Shown here piece by piece: positions 1-5,059 of a DNA stretch of 5,059 nt; position 1 is the first letter of the stretch; every line of letters starts with the position of its first letter. Source of the DNA: Enterococcaceae bacterium (lineage in GTDB: Bacteria > Bacillota > Bacilli > Lactobacillales > Catellicoccaceae). The translations under genes were made by a program, and so were the position numbers. The notes under the pieces were generated by a model, which did not search any database, had not been told where the DNA came from, and was given only the letters and a program-made list of their open reading frames with translations. Where the stretch lies: assembly GCA_030150665.1 (NCBI GenBank), contig JASLFJ010000047.1, positions 1 to 5,059 on the forward strand, given 5' to 3'.

Positions 1-8
1 GGCGATCC

Positions 9-48
9 CTGTAGTTCCTACGGTTAGAAGCCTTATGGCTTCATTTTT
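9..48 (+). terminator. Two small hairpins, the second terminator-like
   Basis: A short hairpin (9-23, stem about 6 bp with one G-T wobble, loop TTC) is followed by a perfect 6-bp stem GAAGCC/GGCTTC with loop TTAT (27-42) and then A plus five T (44-48). The second hairpin has the form of a rho-independent terminator. It could end a gene lying left of the window. It could also be the structured end of the IS200/IS605 element, since such elements carry subterminal hairpins and often a terminator near the left end. The sequence does not decide between these. Confidence 0.45.
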
Positions 49-50
49 AA

Positions 51-149
51 GATTTAGTAGTAAGGATTGAGGAGTATCGAAAAAAGAATAATATTAAAAG
101 CTTTTCAGGTACTGGTTACGAACTCATTCGTAAAGGTTTGGAAAAGTAA
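51..149 (+). pseudogene. Start-less C-terminal coding remnant, possibly ribbon-helix-helix-like
   Basis: After a TAA at 48-50 this frame is open for 32 codons to a TAA at 147-149, and it contains no ATG, GTG or TTG. The peptide ends in SGTGYELIRKGLEK and looks like real protein: an amphipathic stretch RIEEYRKKNN, a short turn, then a second helix. That pattern is reminiscent of the C-terminal half of CopG/Arc-type ribbon-helix-helix proteins, but this is a weak resemblance and no family is assigned. Its stop overlaps the start codon of the transposase remnant (TAATG). It may be the tail of a disrupted gene beside the insertion, or chance. Confidence 0.25.
67..94 (+). promoter_or_regulatory. 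Weak candidate promoter for the tnpA remnant
   Basis: TTGAGG (67-72) and TAATAT (89-94) are separated by 16 bp, each matching four of six consensus bases. The pair would start transcription about 55 nt before the transposase ATG. In DNA this AT-rich such matches arise often by chance, so this is only a candidate. Confidence 0.2.
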
Positions 150-547
150 TGGAATATATCTCTGAAAATCATCGTAGACACTTGCTTATATGTCATTTGA
201 TATTTATTTGTAACTATCGAAAAAAGTTATTATTAAAAGTCGGTGATGATATTCAAGCTGAAATCGAATCAACAGCTAATCATTACGGTTGGCAAGTTAC
301 TAAACAAGAAATAGACCAAGACCCTATTCATATCCTAATCAGATATTCCCCGAAATGGAGTATTCTTGAAATCGTTAGATTATTGAAGTAACTCACAACT
401 TATCGAATGCGTTAAAAGCATAACACATATCTTTCTCAGCATTTTTGGAAAGAATGAAGCTTTTGGAGTGATGGATATTTTTCTTGCAGTATTGGAAATG
501 TAAGCAAAGAGATTATCCTAAAATATATTCAAGAACAAGGTCATTAG
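149..547 (+). pseudogene. tnpA: Decayed IS200/IS605-family TnpA (Y1 HUH transposase)
   Basis: TnpA catalyses single-strand excision and insertion of IS200/IS605 elements. The family pattern is clear: HLIFICNYRKKLL at residues 16-28, the P-SILEIVRLLK helix, and after the first stop the characteristic WSDGYFSCSIGNVSKE and KYIQEQG segments in the same frame. Total length (132 codons) is close to a full TnpA, with no frameshift. Three nonsense codons break it: TAA at 389-391, TAA at 413-415 and TGA at 455-457. The metal-binding HUH motif, normally DHIH, reads D58-P59-I60-H61, so the first histidine has become proline (CAT to CCT would do it). The nucleophilic tyrosine is still encoded at 524-526 (residue 126). 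The gene cannot make active transposase. The open 80-residue N-terminal piece may be mistaken for a small hypothetical protein. Confidence 0.9.
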
Positions 548-556
548 GGCTTACAT

Positions 557-583
557 CCCCTAGCCTAAAGGCGTAGGGGTTTT
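557..583 (+). terminator. Stem-loop with T run after tnpA
   Basis: CCCCTAGCC (557-565) pairs with GGC-G-TAGGGG (570-579) around a TAAA loop, giving a nine-pair stem with one bulged G, followed by TTTT (580-583). It works as a plausible rho-independent terminator and may double as the right-end hairpin of the IS. It would shield the repressor promoter at 621 from transcription coming through the element. Confidence 0.65.
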
Positions 584-620
584 ATGCCCATCTTATAAAA
601 TTCATCTAGCAATCTACTCT

Positions 621-650
621 TTGACATTATAGAATTGTCTGTGCTACTAT
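621..650 (+). promoter_or_regulatory. Extended -10 promoter of the TetR repressor gene
   Basis: A perfect -35 box TTGACA (621-626) stands 18 bp before TACTAT (645-650). That -10 box is preceded by TGC (642-644) and so forms an extended -10. Transcription would start near 657. The -10 covers an in-frame ATG at 649, so that ATG cannot be the start codon of an mRNA made here. TGACA (622-626) and TGTCT (636-640) are opposed half-site-like sequences, and TTATAGAATT (627-636) faces AATTATAA (652-659). These could support autoregulation, but neither is a convincing operator. Confidence 0.7.
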
Positions 651-675
651 GAATTATAAGTATCATTTTGTCACT

Positions 676-684
676 GGAAAGGGA
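676..684 (+). promoter_or_regulatory. Ribosome binding site that sets the TetR start at 694
   Basis: GGAAAGGGA lies 10 nt before the ATG at 694 and inside the transcript predicted from the 621-650 promoter. The upstream in-frame ATG at 649 has no purine-rich site before it and falls in the -10 box. This favours the 200-residue protein over a 215-residue form. Confidence 0.65.
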
Positions 685-693
685 TCTGATACC

Positions 694-1296
694 ATGCCAA
701 AATCCACATTTTTAAATTTGCCCTGTGAGAAAAAGACAAAAATTGAAACGGCATTATTTACAATTTTTTATAACACTCCATTAAGTCAAGTGACTGTATC
801 ACAAATTGTTTCAGAAATTAATATGTCTCGAGGTATCTTTTACAAATATTTTGATGATATTGAAGATGCCTATACTTATATTGTTCAACAAGCAACACAT
901 CAAATTCACTATGATATTATTCAATATGTACAACATACGCAATATGATTTATTTGAAGGCTTAGAACAGTATTTACTATTTTGTACACGCTTAACACCAG
1001 CACAAGATTATTGGAAAAAGTTATCCATTGTAACTTATGCAGATCGCACGAAAAATGATTTAAAGATTCCTAAACAACAGCATCAAAAGTTGTGGAAAAT
1101 ATGGGATTATTTACTTCAAAAAAATCAATTTTGTCTCAATGATCCAGAAGAACAAAAAAGTTTTCTTTATTTTTTAATGGATAATATGTTACGTTTATTA
1201 TCTTATTTAATCATTTATAACCGTACTCAAGAAGAAGTCCAACAAGAATTTTATTACTTTAAAAAATGGGTGCAATTAGGCATTTCTAATTGTTAG
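694..1296 (+). CDS. TetR/AcrR-family transcriptional repressor, HrtR-like
   Basis: The 200-residue protein is of normal TetR length. The N-terminal DNA-binding domain covers about residues 10-60, with the helix-turn-helix around 34-53 and the conserved SRGIFYKYFDDIEDAY stretch at 45-60. The rest is the all-helical ligand and dimer domain. The MPKST start and the downstream HrtBA-like pair recall Lactococcus lactis HrtR, a heme-responsive TetR repressor whose axial heme ligands are His72 and His149. Here His72 is present (T68-H-Q-I-H72), while position 149 is Asn; His81 and His130 are other histidines in the ligand domain. Heme sensing is therefore an inference and another hydrophobic ligand is possible. 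The gene lies 64 nt before the permease gene on the same strand and has its own promoter. An imperfect palindrome between the two is its likely binding site. The start at 694 is preferred because the ATG at 649 sits in the -10 box. Confidence 0.88.
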   Translation: MPKSTFLNLPCEKKTKIETALFTIFYNTPLSQVTVSQIVSEINMSRGIFYKYFDDIEDAYTYIVQQATHQIHYDIIQYVQHTQYDLFEGLEQYLLFCTRLTPAQDYWKKLSIVTYADRTKNDLKIPKQQHQKLWKIWDYLLQKNQFCLNDPEEQKSFLYFLMDNMLRLLSYLIIYNRTQEEVQQEFYYFKKWVQLGISNC

Positions 1297-1305
1297 CTCT
1301 TTTTT
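1273..1305 (+). terminator. Weak hairpin and T run at the end of the TetR gene
   Basis: CAATTAG (1273-1279) and CTAATTG (1286-1292) form a perfect 7-bp stem with a 6-nt loop inside the last codons of the gene. Six T follow at 1300-1305. The stem is AT-rich and seven bases separate it from the T run, so termination would be weak at best. It may lower read-through into the permease gene and so make the intergenic promoter matter more. Confidence 0.25.
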
Positions 1306-1309
1306 ATTC

Positions 1310-1332
1310 TTGAGTGACAATGTGTTACTTAA
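1310..1332. promoter_or_regulatory. Imperfect palindrome, candidate TetR/HrtR-type operator
   Basis: TTGAGTGACA, a 3-nt centre ATG, and TGTTACTTAA form an inverted repeat with 8 of 10 pairs matched. The inner 15 bases, GTGACAATGTGTTAC (1314-1328), keep the half-site core and spacing of the L. lactis HrtR operator as I remember it (ATGACACAGTGTCAT), agreeing at 10 of 15 positions. A possible -35 box TTGAGT (1310-1315) with TATTGA (1333-1338) 17 bp downstream is poor in sequence, but it would place the palindrome across the -35 and spacer, where a bound repressor blocks polymerase. This position would control the permease-ATPase-exporter genes without controlling the repressor itself. Confidence 0.6.
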
Positions 1333-1360
1333 TATTGATATCTGAGAAAGGAGTTTTTCT

Positions 1361-2482
1361 ATGTTTTTAGCAATCCGCGAAATGCGTGATGCAAAACTTA
1401 GGTATAGTTTAATTATCGGTGTTTTGTTCTTAATTGCTTTTGTCGTTTTTTTACTCTCTGGACTTGCCTCTGGACTTGCCAATGAGTTTGATAAAGCTGT
1501 TAAAGAATGGGATGCCGATTATATTGTTTTAAACAGCAATGCCAATGAAGCTCTTGCTGCTTCTCAACTGACTGTTCAAGATTATAATGATATTGATCAT
1601 GAAGAAAAAGTAAGTTTAGGGGTTTATAATGGTGTTCTTGATCCTAAATATTTATCTCCTAAAAAAGAGAAAAAGAAAAAAGAAAAAGAAAATATTACAA
1701 TTTTTGGAACTACACCTGATGCTTTTTTACTTCCCAATGTCATTAAAGGTCGCACCTTTGAAGATGATCATGAACTTATGATTTCAAAAAATCTTGCTGA
1801 TCTGGGTTTAGATATTGGAGATACCCTTATATTAGGAGATGATAATCTCCTACTGACAGTAGTAGGTATTTTTCCTGAATCATTTTATATGGTTACTCCA
1901 GTTGCCTATACATCACTTACTACATGGCGAGATTTAAAATATGGTGATTTTCTAGATCAAATTAGTGCTGATAAAGCACCCATTAGTGCTGTTGTGACAA
2001 AAGGTGCTCATCCTAAAGTCAATAATATGCATGATTCTGATAATAAACTACAAATTGTAGATATTCAAACATTTATTGAAAAACTTCCAGGATATTCTGC
2101 ACAAAAATTAACACTAAACTCAATGATCTACTTTATGTTTGTGATTGTTGCAGCGATTATTGGCATTTTTATGTATGTCATTACACTTCAAAAAACTGCG
2201 GTATTTGGGGTCATGAAAGCACAAGGGGTCGCTACAAAAGTTATTACCCACTCTTTATTAATTCAAGCCTTTATTGTCAGTTTGATAGGTAGTTTTTTAG
2301 CGTTCATCGTCACTATTTTATTAAGCTTTATTCTTCCTGAAAGTATGCCTTTTGCGGTAGTTTGGGATCAGTGGCTTCTTTATGCCGTTATTTTACTGAT
2401 TGTTTCACTCATTGGCAGTCTCTTCTCTTTACGTACGATTAAAAAAGTAGATCCTGTCACAGCGATTGGAGGCATTATCTAA
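1361..2482 (+). CDS. hrtB: FtsX/MacB-type ABC permease, HrtB-like
   Basis: The 373-residue protein has the four-helix FtsX-type layout: one N-terminal membrane helix (about 16-38), a large extracytoplasmic domain (about 40-250), then three helices (about 252-275, 297-323 and 336-358). The start MFLAIREMRDAKLRYSLIIG and the end KKVDPVTAIGG are typical of the HrtB/DevC-like group; S. aureus HrtB ends in a very similar KVDP-EAIGG motif. HrtB works with HrtA to remove excess heme from the membrane. That substrate is inferred here and not proven. The start has a strong site, AAAGGAG (1347-1353), 7 nt before the ATG. The stop overlaps the ATPase start by one base (TAATG), indicating coupled translation. 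An unusual Lys/Glu-rich insert lies in the external domain at residues 101-110 (KKEKKKKEKE). Another MacB-like efflux permease role is the main alternative. Confidence 0.88.
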   Translation: MFLAIREMRDAKLRYSLIIGVLFLIAFVVFLLSGLASGLANEFDKAVKEWDADYIVLNSNANEALAASQLTVQDYNDIDHEEKVSLGVYNGVLDPKYLSPKKEKKKKEKENITIFGTTPDAFLLPNVIKGRTFEDDHELMISKNLADLGLDIGDTLILGDDNLLLTVVGIFPESFYMVTPVAYTSLTTWRDLKYGDFLDQISADKAPISAVVTKGAHPKVNNMHDSDNKLQIVDIQTFIEKLPGYSAQKLTLNSMIYFMFVIVAAIIGIFMYVITLQKTAVFGVMKAQGVATKVITHSLLIQAFIVSLIGSFLAFIVTILLSFILPESMPFAVVWDQWLLYAVILLIVSLIGSLFSLRTIKKVDPVTAIGGII

Positions 2483-3306
2483 TGACAGCACTTATTCAAA
2501 TGAATCATATCACTAAAAAATTTGGAAAAGGTAAAAATGCCGTAATGGCATTAAAAGATGTTCACTTTCAAGCAAATCCAGGAGAATTTATTAGTATTAT
2601 TGGACCTTCTGGATCTGGAAAAAGCACGTTTTTAACGATTGCTGGAGGACTTCAAACGCCTACTACTGGAGATATGATCATTAATAAAACGAATTTTGCG
2701 AAATTACCTGAGAAAAAACGAGCTCAATTAAGATTTAAAGAAATCGGCTTTATTTTACAAACATCAAATTTAATTCCTTTTTTAACGATCGAAGAACAGT
2801 TTATTTTTGTAGATAAATTAAATAAAGTAGCCCCACAACAGAAAAAAATTCATCGATTACTTCACGAGCTAGATGTTGAAAAGTTAGCTAAAAGCTATCC
2901 TAGAGATCTTTCTGGAGGAGAACGACAACGAGTTGCCATTGGCAGAGCGCTTTATAATAATCCAAGTTTGATTTTAGCTGATGAACCTACGGCAAGCTTA
3001 GATACTCCTCACGCTTTTGCGGTTGTGGAATTATTAAAACAAGAAGCGCATAAAAAAAATAAAGCTACTATTATGGTCACTCATGATCAACGAATGATCG
3101 AAGGTAGTGATAAAATTTTTATGATTGTAGATGGTGTATTATCTACTTATCATCCAGATCAGCCGTTAGAAACAGCCTATCAACAACCTGCTAAATCAGA
3201 GCCACTACAAGAACACCTGCCAACACAAAAAAAGAAACGCAGAGAAAGGAAAAAAAATCATGGTCGAAAAAGAAAACAGAAAAAAGAAACCCCATCAACA
3301 CGATAA
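2482..3306 (+). CDS. hrtA: ABC transporter ATPase, HrtA/MacB-like, with a basic C-terminal tail
   Basis: This 274-residue ATP-binding subunit energises the upstream permease. All motifs are intact: Walker A GPSGSGKS (41-48), Q-loop Gln93 in IGFILQTSNLIPFL, signature LSGGE (143-147), Walker B LILADE with catalytic Glu168 (163-168), D-loop SLD (172-174) and switch His201. The Q-loop region closely resembles S. aureus HrtA. GGAGG (2468-2472) lies 9 nt before the ATG within the permease gene. Relatives end near residue 220-230. Here about 50 further residues follow, first Pro/Gln-rich and then strongly basic, with 14 Lys/Arg among residues 250-268. The last 47 nt overlap the exporter gene in another frame, and the tail also contains the exporter's ribosome binding site. 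The tail may have a role in binding, or may simply result from extension over the next gene's start. The hrtA symbol rests on family resemblance and context. Confidence 0.9.
   Translation: MTALIQMNHITKKFGKGKNAVMALKDVHFQANPGEFISIIGPSGSGKSTFLTIAGGLQTPTTGDMIINKTNFAKLPEKKRAQLRFKEIGFILQTSNLIPFLTIEEQFIFVDKLNKVAPQQKKIHRLLHELDVEKLAKSYPRDLSGGERQRVAIGRALYNNPSLILADEPTASLDTPHAFAVVELLKQEAHKKNKATIMVTHDQRMIEGSDKIFMIVDGVLSTYHPDQPLETAYQQPAKSEPLQEHLPTQKKKRRERKKNHGRKRKQKKETPSTR
3245..3250 (+). promoter_or_regulatory. Ribosome binding site of the MFS gene inside the ATPase gene
   Basis: AAAGGA ends 9 nt before the ATG at 3260, with a run of eight A (3250-3257) beginning at its last base. It lies within the codons for the ATPase basic tail, so ribosomes finishing the ATPase pass over it. 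This favours coupled translation and supports 3260 as the exporter start. Confidence 0.65.
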
Positions 3307-5059
3307 AAAATCAGAATCCCATGATCATCATCAACATGCTACCGATCATAGGCATCATGATCATACACACGCTACAAAACATCACAAAACACAGTCCCCT
3401 AAGAAAAAAACAGAAAATCAAGCAGTCCCGCATCAGTGGTTTATCTTAACACTGTTATCTCTTTCTGTCTCTTTAATTGTTATTGACGGAACCATTGTCA
3501 ACGTCGCTTTACCAGTCATTATGAAAGATTTACATCTTTCTTTTACAAATGTTGAGTGGATTGTAACGCTTTATTCCCTTATTTTCTCAGCACTTCTTCT
3601 TACTACAGGACGCTTAGCTGATGCTGTAGGTCGAAAGAAAATGTTAATTATTGGAATTGCTATTTTTCTAGTCGGATCTACCATTGCTAGTCTTTCTTCA
3701 AATATTCAATGGATGTTAATTGCAAGAAGTATTCAAGGAATTGGGGGTGCTACGGTATTACCAACAACACTATCGGTCGTCAATGCCATCTTTACTGGTA
3801 AAAATAGAATTATTGCCTTTGCCGTTTGGGGATCAGTGATCGCTGGAATGGCTGCTTTAGGCCCATTACTTGGTGGCTTTTTAACAACTTACTTTACATG
3901 GCGTTGGATTTTTTGGATTAATATTCCTATAGGTATTTTTATTATTATCGGTGCTTTAATGGTGCTTCCAGAAACTTACGGAGAAAAAATGAAGACTGGT
4001 TTTGACCTTTTAGGATTTCTTCTATCAACAATCGGTCTTGGAACACTTGTATTTGCGTTAATTGAAGGAAGAAATTATGGATGGTGGAAAGCAAAAGGAG
4101 ATCACTTACATATTGGATCAATTTCGATTATTCCTGTACTCCTATTCATTGGTATTATTTGTATCGCATTATTTTTAGTTTGGGAACAACATCTTATATC
4201 ACAAAAAAAATCCCACTTACTCGATATTTCCCTATTTCGATTCCGTAGTTTTTCATTAGGAAATACTATTGCTTGTCTCATTGCCATTGGTGAGAGCGGA
4301 CTACTCTTTTTGCTTCCTTTATTTTTACAAAATGTACTCCTCTTTTCTCCAATGGAATCGGGATGGATGCTTGCAAGTATGGGAATCGGTGCCTTTTTTG
4401 CAGGGGGAATGGCTTCAGGACTTGTTAAGAAAACTTCCGCAAAAACCGTTGTATCCATCGGATTATTTTTAGAAACCATTGGTTTTGTGGGATTCTTTTT
4501 AACAGTAAAACCTGATATTGCTCATTGGATCTTAGTGCTTTGGCTTGTATTTTACGGGGTAGGTTTAGGCTTTGCTTCTGCACAGCTTACATCTATTGTC
4601 CTTGTTGATGTTCCTAAAAAAGCATCAGGACAAGGATCTTCAATTCAATCTACAACACGTCAACTAGGCTCTGCACTTGGAGTTGCGATTATTGGAACTA
4701 TTCTTGTTGGATTTTTACAAAAAGATATTCCGAATACATTAAAGAATGCAGATCTCCCACCTCAAGAACAAAAAGCATTTGAAAAACAAATTATTGATTC
4801 AGCTGGATCTGCAATTAAAGAAGTCAAACAAATAGTTGCTAAACAAGAAAAAATGGAACATGAAGAAGATCATAATGATGATGCCGATCAAAATCAAGAT
4901 AAAAAAATTAACCTCTCTAAAAGAGAAAACGTCTCTGAAACTTTAGATAAAAACTTTACAAAAAGTGTCGATAAAACCATTGGCATCAGTTCTATATTTA
5001 TTATTATTGGTCTTATTTTAACTTTCTTTTTAAAAAATCCAAAACCACCATCACCAGCG
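3260..5059 (+). CDS. DHA2-family (EmrB/QacA-type) MFS exporter with His-rich N-terminus, 3' end cut off
   Basis: The frame is open for 600 codons to the window edge with no stop, so the C-terminus is missing. The body is a 14-helix DHA2 proton-driven drug exporter: motif D1 D76-GTIVNVALP at 76-85, motif A G117-RLADAVGRKK after helix 2, motif C with G201-PLLGG in helix 5, WRWIFWINIP at 214-223, and STTRQLGSALGVA at 464-476. Helix 14 lies at about 573-591. As in QacA, a long external loop (about 487-571) separates helices 13 and 14; here it is acidic, with two His (534 and 538). Unusually, a roughly 58-residue cytoplasmic N-terminus precedes helix 1, with 13 His in residues 12-42 and a repeated HDH-HAT unit (21-28 and 33-39), followed by a basic stretch. 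This suggests metal or heme binding, which is inference. The gene overlaps the ATPase gene by 47 nt and shares its operon. The substrate is unknown. Confidence 0.92.
   Translation, partial: MVEKENRKKKPHQHDKKSESHDHHQHATDHRHHDHTHATKHHKTQSPKKKTENQAVPHQWFILTLLSLSVSLIVIDGTIVNVALPVIMKDLHLSFTNVEWIVTLYSLIFSALLLTTGRLADAVGRKKMLIIGIAIFLVGSTIASLSSNIQWMLIARSIQGIGGATVLPTTLSVVNAIFTGKNRIIAFAVWGSVIAGMAALGPLLGGFLTTYFTWRWIFWINIPIGIFIIIGALMVLPETYGEKMKTGFDLLGFLLSTIGLGTLVFALIEGRNYGWWKAKGDHLHIGSISIIPVLLFIGIICIALFLVWEQHLISQKKSHLLDISLFRFRSFSLGNTIACLIAIGESGLLFLLPLFLQNVLLFSPMESGWMLASMGIGAFFAGGMASGLVKKTSAKTVVSIGLFLETIGFVGFFLTVKPDIAHWILVLWLVFYGVGLGFASAQLTSIVLVDVPKKASGQGSSIQSTTRQLGSALGVAIIGTILVGFLQKDIPNTLKNADLPPQEQKAFEKQIIDSAGSAIKEVKQIVAKQEKMEHEEDHNDDADQNQDKKINLSKRENVSETLDKNFTKSVDKTIGISSIFIIIGLILTFFLKNPKPPSPA
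3320..3378 (+). repeat. Degenerate 36-bp coding duplication in the His-rich tail
   Basis: CATGATCAT occurs at 3320-3328 and again at 3356-3364, exactly 36 bp (12 codons) apart. Each copy is followed by matching codons for His-Ala-Thr. The encoded units HDHHQHATDH and HDH-THATKHH align with a one-residue gap. The spacing and shared frame suggest an in-frame duplication that enlarged the His cluster. The repeat is short and low in complexity, so independent drift toward His codons is possible. Confidence 0.45.

Larger units (their letters stand above)
149..583 (+). mobile_element. Remnant of an IS200/IS605-type insertion sequence
   Basis: The span covers the dead tnpA and its 3' stem-loop. Elements of this family have no terminal inverted repeats and make no target duplication; their ends are marked by subterminal hairpins. 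The hairpin at 557-579 is a reasonable right-end structure, and the one at 27-42 could be the left-end counterpart. The exact ends cannot be set without an intact relative. No tnpB or guide-RNA gene is visible in the window. Confidence 0.6.

Noticed and set aside
557..583. Hairpin as part of a TnpB guide (omega) RNA
   Set aside because: Such RNAs overlap the 3' end of tnpB, and no tnpB remnant is present; the hairpin follows tnpA directly and fits a terminator or IS end.
623..639. GACA-N9-TGTC inverted repeat in the repressor promoter as a second operator
   Set aside because: Only the outer four bases pair, and the half-site spacing differs from the 3-nt centre of the 1310-1332 palindrome, so it is not called as a site.
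1276..1482. Minus-strand open frame of 68 codons across the repressor-permease junction
   Set aside because: It is antisense to two well-supported genes and their operator, is Lys/Ser-rich from AT-rich DNA, and resembles no known family.
3320..3385. Repeated GATCAT/CATCAT motifs as a CRISPR, iteron or methylation cluster
   Set aside because: The repeats are short, in frame with the MFS gene, and explained by His-Asp-His codons; there are no regular spacers.
4269..4472. Plus-strand open frame of 67 codons inside the exporter gene
   Set aside because: It is an out-of-frame reading of conserved MFS helices with no support as a gene.
4102..4479. Minus-strand open frame of 125 codons inside the exporter gene
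   Set aside because: It lies opposite conserved transmembrane codons of the MFS gene, with no domain pattern or ribosome binding site that stands out; it is a shadow frame.

Overview
The window is AT-rich, Gram-positive-type DNA. Strong AAAGGAG-type ribosome binding sites, TTGACA promoters, tight gene overlaps and the protein families all point to a low-GC Firmicute, most likely a member of the Lactobacillales (Enterococcus- or Lactococcus-like). The species cannot be fixed from this sequence alone.

Left part (1-about 590): the wreck of an IS200/IS605-type insertion sequence. A nearly full-length Y1 (HUH) transposase tnpA reads in one frame from 149 to 547. It is broken by three in-frame stop codons and has lost the first histidine of its HUH motif. 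A stem-loop with a T run (557-583) closes it. Before it lies a terminator-like hairpin (27-48) and a short coding remnant without a start codon (51-149).

Right part (621-5059): an apparently intact locus of four genes on the + strand. First comes a TetR-family repressor with its own extended -10 promoter. Next comes an imperfect palindrome whose core (TGACA-N3-TGTTA) resembles the Lactococcus lactis HrtR heme operator. Three tightly packed genes follow: an FtsX/MacB-type permease (HrtB-like), an ABC ATPase (HrtA-like) and a 14-helix DHA2/EmrB-QacA-type MFS exporter that runs off the right edge. Permease and ATPase overlap by 1 nt (TAATG); ATPase and exporter overlap by 47 nt.

Working model (inference): the TetR protein is a ligand sensor, plausibly for heme or a related toxic hydrophobic compound, and represses the permease-ATPase-exporter operon from the intergenic palindrome. 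HrtBA would clear the compound from the membrane, and the co-translated MFS pump would add a proton-driven route. The most unusual trait is the charged low-complexity tails: a Lys/Arg-rich C-terminus on the ATPase, a His-rich N-terminus with an internal repeat on the exporter (partly encoded by the same DNA), and a Lys-rich insert in the permease.
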